Shown: one piece after another, positions 41,074-49,210 of the stretch
How the letters are laid out: every line of letters begins with the position of its first letter
Numbering within the stretch: position 1 is the stretch's first letter
NCBI RefSeq assembly: GCF_002394865.1
Contig: NZ_DGUZ01000012.1
Coordinates: 1-55,728, forward strand
Length of the DNA stretch: 55,728 bases
Direction of reading: 5' to 3'
Source of the DNA: Fibrobacter sp. UBA4297
GTDB taxonomy: Bacteria > Fibrobacterota > Fibrobacteria > Fibrobacterales > Fibrobacteraceae
The notes under the pieces: model-generated
What the model was told of the DNA's origin: nothing
What the model saw: the letters and a program-made list of their open reading frames with translations, nothing else
Database searches by the model: none
Translations under genes and position numbers: made by a program

Positions 41074-42453
41074 ATGAGAAACTCGCTCAAGATTGAAGGT
41101 CCGGTCAAGACATATCTTAAAGAAGACGAACTCCCGAAGGCATGGTACAACGTCCGTGCCGACATGAAGAAGAAGCCCGCTCCGCTCCTGAATCCGGGAA
41201 CCGGCAAGCCGGTCACGTTCGAAGACCTGCAACCGGTATTCTGCGACGAACTCATCAAGCAGGAACTCGACAACGACACCGCTTACATCGAAATTCCGGA
41301 AGAAATCCGCACTTTCTACAAGATGTACCGCCCCTCTCCGCTCGTTCGCGCCTACTTCCTTGAACAGGCACTCGACACTCCGGCACACATCTACTATAAG
41401 TTCGAAGGCAACAACACCTCGGGTTCTCACAAGCTCAACTCCGCTATCGCTCAGGCCTACTACGCCAAGAAACAGGGCCTCAAGGGCGTGACGACAGAAA
41501 CGGGTGCAGGCCAGTGGGGCACCGCCCTTTCGATGTCCACAGCATTCTTCGGACTGGACTGCCAGGTTTACATGGTGAAGGTTTCTTATGAACAGAAGCC
41601 GTTCCGCCGTGAAGTGATGCGCACCTACGGTGCATCTGTCACCCCGTCGCCTTCCATGACAACTGAAATCGGCAAAAAGATTAACGCCGAATTTCCGGGC
41701 ACCACCGGAAGCCTTGGTTGCGCCATTTCTGAAGCTGTGGAAGCAGCCACCAAACAGCCGGGTTACCGCTATGTTCTCGGTTCCGTACTGAACCAGGTGC
41801 TCCTCCACCAGTCTGTGATCGGTCTCGAAACGAAGGCTGCTCTCGACAAGCTCGGCGTGAAGGCCGACCTCATCATCGGTTGCGCTGGCGGCGGTTCTAA
41901 CCTCGGCGGTCTCGTGAGCCCGTTCATTGGCGAAAAGCTCCGTGGCGAAGCCGACTACGATATTCTTGCAGTGGAACCGGCAAGCTGCCCGAGCTTTACT
42001 CGCGGTAAGTATGCCTACGACTTCTGCGATACCGGTAAAGTTTGCCCGCTCGCCAAGATGTACACGCTCGGTTCTAGCTTCATCCCGTCTGCAAACCACG
42101 CCGGCGGTCTCCGCTATCACGGCATGAGCAGCATTCTCTCTGAACTTTACGATCAGGGTCTCATGCGAGCAACGTCTGTCGAACAAACTAAGGTTTTCGA
42201 AGCAGCAAAGCTCTTCGCCCAGACCGAAGGTATCCTCCCGGCTCCGGAATCCAGCCACGCAATCCGTGCAACGATTGACGAAGCTCTCAAGTGCAAGGAA
42301 TCCGGTCAGGCCAAGAACATCGTATTCGGTCTCACCGGCACGGGTTACTTCGACATGGTTGCTTACCAGAAGTTCAACGACGGCGAAATGGCCGACTACA
42401 TCCCGACGGATGAAGACATCGCGAAGAGCCTTGCAAAGCTTCCGCAAGTGTAA
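41074..42453 (+). CDS. trpB: Tryptophan synthase beta-like PLP enzyme (TrpB2 type)
   Basis: Condenses indole with serine to tryptophan. 459 residues, longer than TrpB1 and with the N-terminal extension of the TrpB2 subgroup (MRNSLKIEGPVKTYLKEDELPKAWYN). PLP lysine is Lys120 in NTSGSHKLNSA. ETGAGQWG and the phosphate loop GCAGGGSNLGG are intact. A standalone gene with SD AAGGA, it lies 92 nt after the leader stop. The upstream attenuator with WWW ties it firmly to tryptophan supply. No trpA or other trp gene is in the window. Confidence 0.95.
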   Translation: MRNSLKIEGPVKTYLKEDELPKAWYNVRADMKKKPAPLLNPGTGKPVTFEDLQPVFCDELIKQELDNDTAYIEIPEEIRTFYKMYRPSPLVRAYFLEQALDTPAHIYYKFEGNNTSGSHKLNSAIAQAYYAKKQGLKGVTTETGAGQWGTALSMSTAFFGLDCQVYMVKVSYEQKPFRREVMRTYGASVTPSPSMTTEIGKKINAEFPGTTGSLGCAISEAVEAATKQPGYRYVLGSVLNQVLLHQSVIGLETKAALDKLGVKADLIIGCAGGGSNLGGLVSPFIGEKLRGEADYDILAVEPASCPSFTRGKYAYDFCDTGKVCPLAKMYTLGSSFIPSANHAGGLRYHGMSSILSELYDQGLMRATSVEQTKVFEAAKLFAQTEGILPAPESSHAIRATIDEALKCKESGQAKNIVFGLTGTGYFDMVAYQKFNDGEMADYIPTDEDIAKSLAKLPQV

Positions 42454-42464
42454 ACGAAACTAGA

Positions 42465-42572
42465 CCCTCGCCTGTGCGAGGGTGACGAACGAAAACGTCA
42501 TTCCGGCCTCTGCAATGCCCTGAGCCCATTCGACAAGCTCAGGGTAAACTCCGCTGAAGGACCGGGAATCGC
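42465..42572 (+). repeat. Nested hairpin repeats after trpB
   Basis: CCCTCGC-CTGT-GCGAGGG (42465-42482). Then GTCATTCCGG (42496-42505) and CCGGGAATC near 42562 flank an inner hairpin CCCTGAGC...GCTCAGGG (42518-42544). Another GTCAT-type palindromic repeat. Confidence 0.6.
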
Positions 42573-42585
42573 CTAACATCGTTTA

Positions 42586-42617
42586 AAAGCCTCGGATTTA
42601 ATCCGAGGCTTTTTATT
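42586..42617. terminator. Terminator shared by convergent trpB and the paralogue gene
   Basis: GCCTCGGA-TTTAA-TCCGAGGC with TTTTT on the plus strand and A/T-rich flanks giving a T-tract on the minus strand too. The stem is the same as after the pilin gene at 5698. Confidence 0.88.
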
Positions 42618-42620
42618 ATT

Positions 42621-44279
42621 TCACTTCAACGAACTTGGAATAACCCATTCTTTGCGATAGATATCAAAAGTAAAGTCGTCTTTATAATCTTGGTGGTTCA
42701 ACGTCTTGATTACGGAATCCCCCATCATTAGCGAGACTTTGTCATAACTTAATTTAATCGAAGGATAAAGTGTTGCTACCGTATTACTAGAATCCGGTTT
42801 TATGACTAGGCAATAATACAAAATCCCGTTTCTTTCTTTAGGGCCGCCTCCGAATTTCGCCTTATACGAACCAAGATTGATTTCAGGAACTTCAGCACGC
42901 CATCTCAAATCTACCTCGTCTAACCACGAACCAAGCAAAACAACATTTCTATTTTTAGTTACATACACTTTAAACTTGATATAGGCATTAATTTCAGCCT
43001 CTTGTTTTGCGACATTTAACTGAAGAGGATTACTCTTCTGTGCATAGTCAGGCATTTTTAGTGAAATTTTGAACAAAAAAATATTTTCACCTTTTTGCAA
43101 GCGAAGCCAATTTACGGTTGATAGTGTAGCTGGTTTTAATAAATTCACAAAATTTTCGTCCGTGGAATTATCATCCTTATCAGCAAGTATTTTCAAGCAC
43201 AAACTGTTTGGCGGAATTGTAACATTGAGATTATAGAGGTATTTGCTTACACCTTCAAGATCGATATAAGAGTCATCGTTAATAGAATAATCTAAGACAA
43301 ATTGAAGTAAACTGCAATAATCATCTACAACACCTATGAAATCTTTTAAATTCAGACCACTCCAAGAAAAGACAAGTCCATTAAAATTTTTATCAAAAAA
43401 AGGAATTGTTGTTTTATTCCATACTTGTAAATAATCTCCATAATAAGACAATCCACCATCATAATAACGATTCACAAAATTATCTAATTCAACATTATCT
43501 CGAAATCCTTCTTTCGTTATAGAAATTTTTAAACATTCGTCTTTTTTAACACGAATAGGCAAATCAAACTTTTTCGTTTTTTGGGATGTTATTCCAGGCA
43601 TTTCCATTGTAAAGGAATTAAACTTCGTTACCACTACGGGATTTTCGTCATCCCAATAACGTTCAATAACAAAAGAAATCTTATTAATTACTTCAGTTTC
43701 AAAAGTTTTAAAGCTAAAAGCAATTTTTCTTTTTTCCGTTTTCAAAAGAAAGTCTATCATCAAATAGCCATCATCCATAGAGCAATCCAAATTTTCCAAA
43801 GGGTTCTCTAAATAATTACGATAGCACCACGAAATTAACGTATCTTTTATTTCTAAAGCCGATAAAAAAGCCTCTTTTTTGGGTTCTTTTCTGAAATCCA
43901 CGGTCTTTTTCAAAGAATCCAAAACATTCTTCACGCAAGCGGAATCATATTGAATAGTGTATCTGTCTTCTGTATATCCGTTTGCCATTATACGATTTCT
44001 CAAAGCAAGTAGAATTTTTCCAGAAACTTCTTTTGAAAAATCAATGATTTCTGATGCAGTAAATCTTTGGCCACCAATTTTTAGAGTTTTCCCAATGTAA
44101 GGAATTTCATAATCCGCACTTAACTTGGGAAAAGAATTTTCAAAAACACTATCCATTAAAGCGATTTTATGCTTAAATGCAACAGATAGTTCATCATTTT
44201 CTTCGGCATGTTCAACAACTTTACTTGCATTGCAAATGCTAAACATAAAAAAAATCAAGACAGTCACAAGAAATTTCAT
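42621..44279 (-). CDS. Exported protein of unknown function, family member A (short form)
   Basis: 552 residues, signal peptide (VTVLIFFMFSICNA). Family unknown to me. It shares with the two upstream genes an order of motifs: a YSxxEI-type segment (IGGQRFTASEIIDFSK), then FNSFTMEMPGITS, the conserved DECLKISITKEGFRDNVEL, a second, weaker YSxxEI-like segment (SGLNLKDFIGVVDD), and a beta-rich region. It stops at EWVIPSSLK, exactly where the others continue with RFASFT, so the C-terminal domain is absent and no remnant follows. Very AT-rich. It follows gene B by 23 nt and is surely cotranscribed with it. Confidence 0.82.
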   Translation of the reverse strand: MKFLVTVLIFFMFSICNASKVVEHAEENDELSVAFKHKIALMDSVFENSFPKLSADYEIPYIGKTLKIGGQRFTASEIIDFSKEVSGKILLALRNRIMANGYTEDRYTIQYDSACVKNVLDSLKKTVDFRKEPKKEAFLSALEIKDTLISWCYRNYLENPLENLDCSMDDGYLMIDFLLKTEKRKIAFSFKTFETEVINKISFVIERYWDDENPVVVTKFNSFTMEMPGITSQKTKKFDLPIRVKKDECLKISITKEGFRDNVELDNFVNRYYDGGLSYYGDYLQVWNKTTIPFFDKNFNGLVFSWSGLNLKDFIGVVDDYCSLLQFVLDYSINDDSYIDLEGVSKYLYNLNVTIPPNSLCLKILADKDDNSTDENFVNLLKPATLSTVNWLRLQKGENIFLFKISLKMPDYAQKSNPLQLNVAKQEAEINAYIKFKVYVTKNRNVVLLGSWLDEVDLRWRAEVPEINLGSYKAKFGGGPKERNGILYYCLVIKPDSSNTVATLYPSIKLSYDKVSLMMGDSVIKTLNHQDYKDDFTFDIYRKEWVIPSSLK

Positions 44280-44302
44280 AATCTTTTCAGCAGATAAAAA
44301 AA

Positions 44303-46678
44303 TTATTTCCGTAAATCAGCAACAAATTCAAATAGCACATTTGATTTTTTATCAACTTGAACACGACTTTCCGTCGGAAGGTCGGTTAAACGCGAGCGCA
44401 GAATTTTAGCAAATTCAAGGGCAAAATCAGGTCTCAAATTGAAATTCAAATTGAAGGCAACTTTTACATAGGTAATTTTCCCATTAAGACGATTATCGAC
44501 AACAGGAATTTCCTTTTTATTAGCGTCAAGGAAAAAGACTTCCACTCCATGCACACCACTAAACTTTCTTGCAAAGTCAGAAAAATCACAAAAAAGCTTA
44601 TGGTACTTACCGTTCTCATATTCTAGAAGGGCTTCACGCCGTTTTACACGGAATTTTTGATGATGGTATCGACCACTTTCATCCACAAAACCATTCACAA
44701 CATGTCCAGAGTCTGTATTGAAAACAACATGGTCAAACGCCTCGATAGCTTTCGAGACTTCATTCCCGGATTCATTTGAAGATTCCGACTTTGCAGAACC
44801 TTCAACATGGTTTCGCAATTCGCGCAAAGAATTTGAAATAGCATAGACATGTTTAAGCAAATCTTCACTGGTAAACGACGCAAAACGTTTCAGGGAATTG
44901 GGCAAAATCCATTCATCGCGATTGGCATCATACCGGATTCCATCCTTAAGTTCATCTTTGTTCAATGTCTTTACAATCAAATTCCCCGTCTTAAGCGTCA
45001 AAGAATCGGGTTCCAAATATAAAACAGAACGAACATTTTTTATCGATTCTAGTGATTTTGGATCTATACTCACATTATAGTGCAATAATTCATTTCTATT
45101 CTTAAAATCAATATTCAGTTTGGCTTTAAACATGCCAACATCAAAATCCATTGAATATACTTTATAATCAACAAATCCATGCGGATGGAAAATATCATAA
45201 TCATGATAAGTTCGGTTTTTAGCGGTTAAATTTATTTCAATTCTATCAAGAGTAAGAGAACCAAATACAACGCAAAAATATTCAGAACCAAAAGGTTCAT
45301 CACTCATTTCAATAACATGATTGTAATAGAGATTGAGTTCTACATCAAAACTATCAACTTTGAAAACGCCAAAATCCGTAGTCTTTAAAATTTTAATCGA
45401 TTTAGGAGAAAACCTATAAACAAGAACATTTCTATCCTTATGCAATCGAATACTGCCATTAGTCTCCGGAGTTGAATTCCCATACAAATTCAAAAAATCT
45501 TTTTCACTATATTTTTCCTTTTCTTTGTAAAGAGAATGATTTAAAACAGCTACATTTCCCAAAGGAATTGTCTTATAAATTACACAATCTAAAGGGGCTT
45601 TCATTTTACTCAATTCCAATATATCAGGTTCAACATATGCATCATAAGCAGCGTTATCAATTATTTTTACATAATTTTTTATAGTGTCCACAATTTCTCT
45701 TAAGCTATAATTTGCACCCCCAACAGAAAAAGATTTCATATCCAAAAAAGGAACCTCAACCTCTTCAAGGATCCCTGCATCGCCATTCACAGTCATACTA
45801 GCAACATAATCCAAGCTTTCATCTATTTTTAAATTATCTTGCACTCCATCCTTTGTTATAGAGACTTTTAGACATTCATCTTTAACATGAAGCGGCCATC
45901 CATTTGTAATTTCCGCAGTAATTCTAGGATATTCAATATCAAACGATTTGAAATTCGTCACCACAGAAATCGAATCATCTTTTTTTGAAATTTCCAAATC
46001 GAACGATATTATAGCCGTGATTTCAGAATTCTTTTTTATGGCGCCTAAATCAACTAGTTGACTATCCGCCTTTATTTTAAATTCAAGGCTTAATGAATCG
46101 CCAACAACATTCTGCCAATTATCATCAACGATTTTTATCATATGGCTTCGGCCATTCAAGGGAAGAATATTAAAAGTTTCTAAAATCGAATCTCTTTTTG
46201 AATTTTTACACTTAACCAGATTAACATTTATGGAAGAGAAAAAATTCTCCCACAAGCTACCGTTCATATAATACTTTGAAAAATCATCCAATGACAAGAT
46301 TTGTTTTACATGAACCCAATCCATTTGCAAAGTATCTTTATGTACCCTTATGTTGTTTTGCAAAGCATGCATAATATCCGATCTGACAATATCAACAATT
46401 CTTAAAACTTCAGGCGCACTATACAAAGACCTATTAATTTTCAATTTTTTCGTAACAAACGGAATTTCAAAATATCTGTTTAATTCAGGAATAGTACTAT
46501 CCGAGATAATGACTTTGGCAATAGGAGCTGAATCATCATACATCAAGCCTTTACCACAGCAAGCTATTTTCGGTTCATACTTTGATGAACTCCAGGAAAA
46601 ATCAGTATAAAATCTAGAACTCGCATTGCAAATGCCAAACGCAAGCACAAACAGAATAAAGAAATTTCTAAAAATCAT
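44303..46678 (-). CDS. Exported protein of unknown function, family member B
   Basis: 791 residues with a signal peptide (NFFILFVLAFGICNA). Same architecture as A and C: KLKINRSLYSAPEVLRIVD near residue 80, FKSFDIEYPRIT, DECLKVSITKDGVQDNL, then a second SVGGANYSLREIVDTIKN, followed by a beta-rich segment. Unlike A, it goes on through NSLKRFASFTSEDLLKHVY and LRELRNHVEGSA to a C-terminal domain (FNLNFNLRPDFALEFAKILR). The conserved DExLK-S-K-DG segment and the repeated YSxREI units suggest two related modules. No catalytic motif is evident. Strongly AT-rich, in contrast to gene C. Presumed envelope or secreted protein. Confidence 0.82.
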   Translation of the reverse strand: MIFRNFFILFVLAFGICNASSRFYTDFSWSSSKYEPKIACCGKGLMYDDSAPIAKVIISDSTIPELNRYFEIPFVTKKLKINRSLYSAPEVLRIVDIVRSDIMHALQNNIRVHKDTLQMDWVHVKQILSLDDFSKYYMNGSLWENFFSSINVNLVKCKNSKRDSILETFNILPLNGRSHMIKIVDDNWQNVVGDSLSLEFKIKADSQLVDLGAIKKNSEITAIISFDLEISKKDDSISVVTNFKSFDIEYPRITAEITNGWPLHVKDECLKVSITKDGVQDNLKIDESLDYVASMTVNGDAGILEEVEVPFLDMKSFSVGGANYSLREIVDTIKNYVKIIDNAAYDAYVEPDILELSKMKAPLDCVIYKTIPLGNVAVLNHSLYKEKEKYSEKDFLNLYGNSTPETNGSIRLHKDRNVLVYRFSPKSIKILKTTDFGVFKVDSFDVELNLYYNHVIEMSDEPFGSEYFCVVFGSLTLDRIEINLTAKNRTYHDYDIFHPHGFVDYKVYSMDFDVGMFKAKLNIDFKNRNELLHYNVSIDPKSLESIKNVRSVLYLEPDSLTLKTGNLIVKTLNKDELKDGIRYDANRDEWILPNSLKRFASFTSEDLLKHVYAISNSLRELRNHVEGSAKSESSNESGNEVSKAIEAFDHVVFNTDSGHVVNGFVDESGRYHHQKFRVKRREALLEYENGKYHKLFCDFSDFARKFSGVHGVEVFFLDANKKEIPVVDNRLNGKITYVKVAFNLNFNLRPDFALEFAKILRSRLTDLPTESRVQVDKKSNVLFEFVADLRK

Positions 46679-46691
46679 GCGCTCAATATAT

Positions 46692-46725
46692 AAAAAAACG
46701 CTGTTCGCATTTCTGCAAACAGCGT
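46692..46725 (-). terminator. Terminator after family member C
   Basis: ACGCTGTT-(c)GCA-TTTC-TGC(a)-AACAGCGT with a T-tract on the minus strand. Confidence 0.8.
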
Positions 46726-46800
46726 ATTATTTTACAAAAGCAAATAACTACTTTTCCCAAAGAACTTGTGGCCAATCCGGGGCTTTTCTACATCAGTCTC

Positions 46801-49101
46801 TTACTTAAATTCAACCAGTAAATCGATGGTCAATTTTCCGTCTCGGGAGAATGCGACTTGAGCCTTTGTCGGGAATTCCGCCAGACGTTTACGCAGGATT
46901 TTTACCAGCTCATGCCCGAAATCCGGTCGCAATCCGAAGTCCAGGTCGAACGAGATTTTTGCATAGGCGACCTTCCCCTTGAACAAGTCCCGTTCAGCAG
47001 CGACCGCTTTTTTCTTGGCATCGAGAAATTCGATTTTGCACAGGCCTTTGGTTCCAAAGACATTTTTCCAGGCACTGTTAAATTTTTCGGCAAAATCCTG
47101 CACGTCGCCAAAGACCTTGCGGTACTTCGCACCCACGTTTTTCACAAGGCCGTAGCTGTTGTATTTCGTAGTATCCACGAAGACGACACGATCCATTTTC
47201 CCGACAACCGCCGCAACGATCTTGACAGCCTCGCCAATGGAATCCGCCGTCGCCGAACCTTCCGCATGGTTGCGCAACTCACGCAGGGCGTTCTCGACGG
47301 CATAGACATGGGCTAGCAAATCTTCACCAGTAAACGAGGCAAAACGTTTTAAAGGAGCGGGTACATTCCATTCGCCACGGTTAAAATCGTAAGTAAACTT
47401 TTCCCTGCCGCCTTTGTTCTTCATGGGCAAAACAACAGAATAGCCAACCTTGAACGAGAGGGAATCAAAATCCACGACCATAGACGGATGAGCCCTCATC
47501 ACAGAATCTGCATCTTTCGCATTTATACTTACATTGTAGCGGAGCTTTCCATAATTTTCCTCATGACCATCTCCGAACTTGGTATCAAACATTCCGACCC
47601 CCATGGAATAAACATGGTTGGACAACGACAAATCCACCTTGTCAAGAATTATAGCGTCATAGACTAGAGTGCCCCCTTTCGCGAGATAAATCAGAATTTT
47701 AACATAGACATCGACTTCGGCTTCAAAACGCTGTGTATTTTTCATATCCACATCGAATTTCGGGAGATACATCAGCTTTTGGGGCGAAATTTTAAGAACA
47801 ATATAATTCTTCCCTTCATGCAACGGGACACTCCCCGTAACAGCTTGCAAAGAATCTCCATACAACTTCACAAAATCGCGTTCGTCATACTCCTTCCGCA
47901 CATCCCGTAGAGTGCGGTTCAATATGGACACTCCGCCCAACGGAATTTTTTTCACGAAAATGCTATCCATTACTTTTTTTGCATCAGAGAGATTTATCTT
48001 GTTGTCATCGCCAATAGCACAATCCACGCCATATTCGACAATGTGGAGATACTCATCGAGATTTTCGACAATCTCCCTTATGCTGTATTTACTCTTTCCA
48101 TAGGAGAATTCCTTTTTTTCAAGAAATGGGATTTCAACAATGTCCAAAGCCCAATAATAACCCTTCAGCGAAAAATACACCTCCCCTATTTCATCTATCA
48201 ACTCCAGGTTATCCTTCGCCCCATCCTTGGACAGGAAAATCTTGTAATAGCCTTCCTTGATCCGAGCCGGCCAGCCTTTCGTATCCTCGGACGTCAATCC
48301 TGGCATTTCCAGGACAAATGACTTGAAATTTGTATTCAGTTCAGGATTCTCCTTGAATTTCGAAATTTTAAAATCGAACGAAACAACAGCATTGAGGGGA
48401 GAATCTTTTTTCAGGGGTCCCAAATCCAGATATACGCTATCCGTATTGAGATTGAAATCGATGCCCGACAATTTGGCATACGTGTTCGACATGCAAGAAT
48501 CTTCTTTCAGCGTCAGGAGATCAATGGACTCCACCTTGGAATCGGCATCATGCATCAAGTTGAGATTGATAGACGAAAAGAAATCGGAATACCGTCGAGA
48601 ACCCATCTTCGAATTCAAGGAATCCATCGTCTTTTTGAGGCCAGGCAAGTCCAACAACAGCGTGTCCTTGAATTCTCTCATATTGCCCTTCATGGCAAGC
48701 ATGATGTTTGTCCTCACGGCATCGACCTTACCGATTATTTCAGAAACACTATACCAATAATCGCCTACTTTCAAATTTGCACTAGGCCCCCCAAAATAAG
48801 AAGAGTAAATGGAGAACGTCAAGGAATGACCGCTTACGACATGCGGAATTTCAAAATTTTCATCAAATCGGGGAATGCTCGAATCCGCGCTGGCGACTTC
48901 AAGTTTCAAGGCTGTCGAAGGATCGTTGAACTTCGCATTATTCTTGCAACAGACGATTTTCGGAGTGTACAAATAGCGGTTACTGGACGAATAGAAATGG
49001 TCCAAATCGGGTCTTGCCATGGGCGCATGCACATTGCCAAAGCAAAGTGCAAGGACCAACGCACCCAAAAGGCGGTGTGCAAGAAGCGTTGTCGTATTCA
49101 T
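46801..49101 (-). CDS. Exported protein of unknown function, family member C
   Basis: 766 residues with a signal peptide (LGALVLALCFGNVHA). Same family as the two genes downstream: LKVGDYWYSVSEIIGKVDAV near 110, FKSFVLEMPGLTS, the IKEGYYKIFLSKDGAKDNLEL counterpart of the DECLK motif (here without the cysteine), then SYGKSKYSIREIVENLDEYL, and the complete C-terminal part from RFASFTGEDLLAHVYAV to DFGLRPDFGHELVKILRKRL. Base composition is clearly less AT-rich than members A and B. It has its own terminator, so it is a separate transcription unit. Confidence 0.82.
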   Translation of the reverse strand: MNTTTLLAHRLLGALVLALCFGNVHAPMARPDLDHFYSSSNRYLYTPKIVCCKNNAKFNDPSTALKLEVASADSSIPRFDENFEIPHVVSGHSLTFSIYSSYFGGPSANLKVGDYWYSVSEIIGKVDAVRTNIMLAMKGNMREFKDTLLLDLPGLKKTMDSLNSKMGSRRYSDFFSSINLNLMHDADSKVESIDLLTLKEDSCMSNTYAKLSGIDFNLNTDSVYLDLGPLKKDSPLNAVVSFDFKISKFKENPELNTNFKSFVLEMPGLTSEDTKGWPARIKEGYYKIFLSKDGAKDNLELIDEIGEVYFSLKGYYWALDIVEIPFLEKKEFSYGKSKYSIREIVENLDEYLHIVEYGVDCAIGDDNKINLSDAKKVMDSIFVKKIPLGGVSILNRTLRDVRKEYDERDFVKLYGDSLQAVTGSVPLHEGKNYIVLKISPQKLMYLPKFDVDMKNTQRFEAEVDVYVKILIYLAKGGTLVYDAIILDKVDLSLSNHVYSMGVGMFDTKFGDGHEENYGKLRYNVSINAKDADSVMRAHPSMVVDFDSLSFKVGYSVVLPMKNKGGREKFTYDFNRGEWNVPAPLKRFASFTGEDLLAHVYAVENALRELRNHAEGSATADSIGEAVKIVAAVVGKMDRVVFVDTTKYNSYGLVKNVGAKYRKVFGDVQDFAEKFNSAWKNVFGTKGLCKIEFLDAKKKAVAAERDLFKGKVAYAKISFDLDFGLRPDFGHELVKILRKRLAEFPTKAQVAFSRDGKLTIDLLVEFK

Positions 49102-49143
49102 GATTCCTTCCTTATGACTTTTATTCTTAACGGATAAAATAGC

Positions 49144-49179
49144 AAAATAAAGGACGCGAAAGCAAATGCAATTCGCGTC
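49144..49179 (-). terminator. Terminator after the Svx-like gene
   Basis: On the minus strand GACGCGAA-(11 nt)-TTCGCGTC is followed by CTTTATTTT. Confidence 0.75.
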
Positions 49180-49210
49180 TAAAATAATCGACTGGTGTAA
49201 AATTTTAGTT

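Noticed and set aside
41023..42447. 474-residue open frame opposite trpB
   Set aside because: Antisense shadow of trpB. It would overlap the attenuator terminator as its C-terminus.
42455..42620. Remnant of the missing C-terminal domain of family member A
   Set aside because: Only hairpin repeats and a terminator are present; no RFASFT-type coding is seen in any frame.
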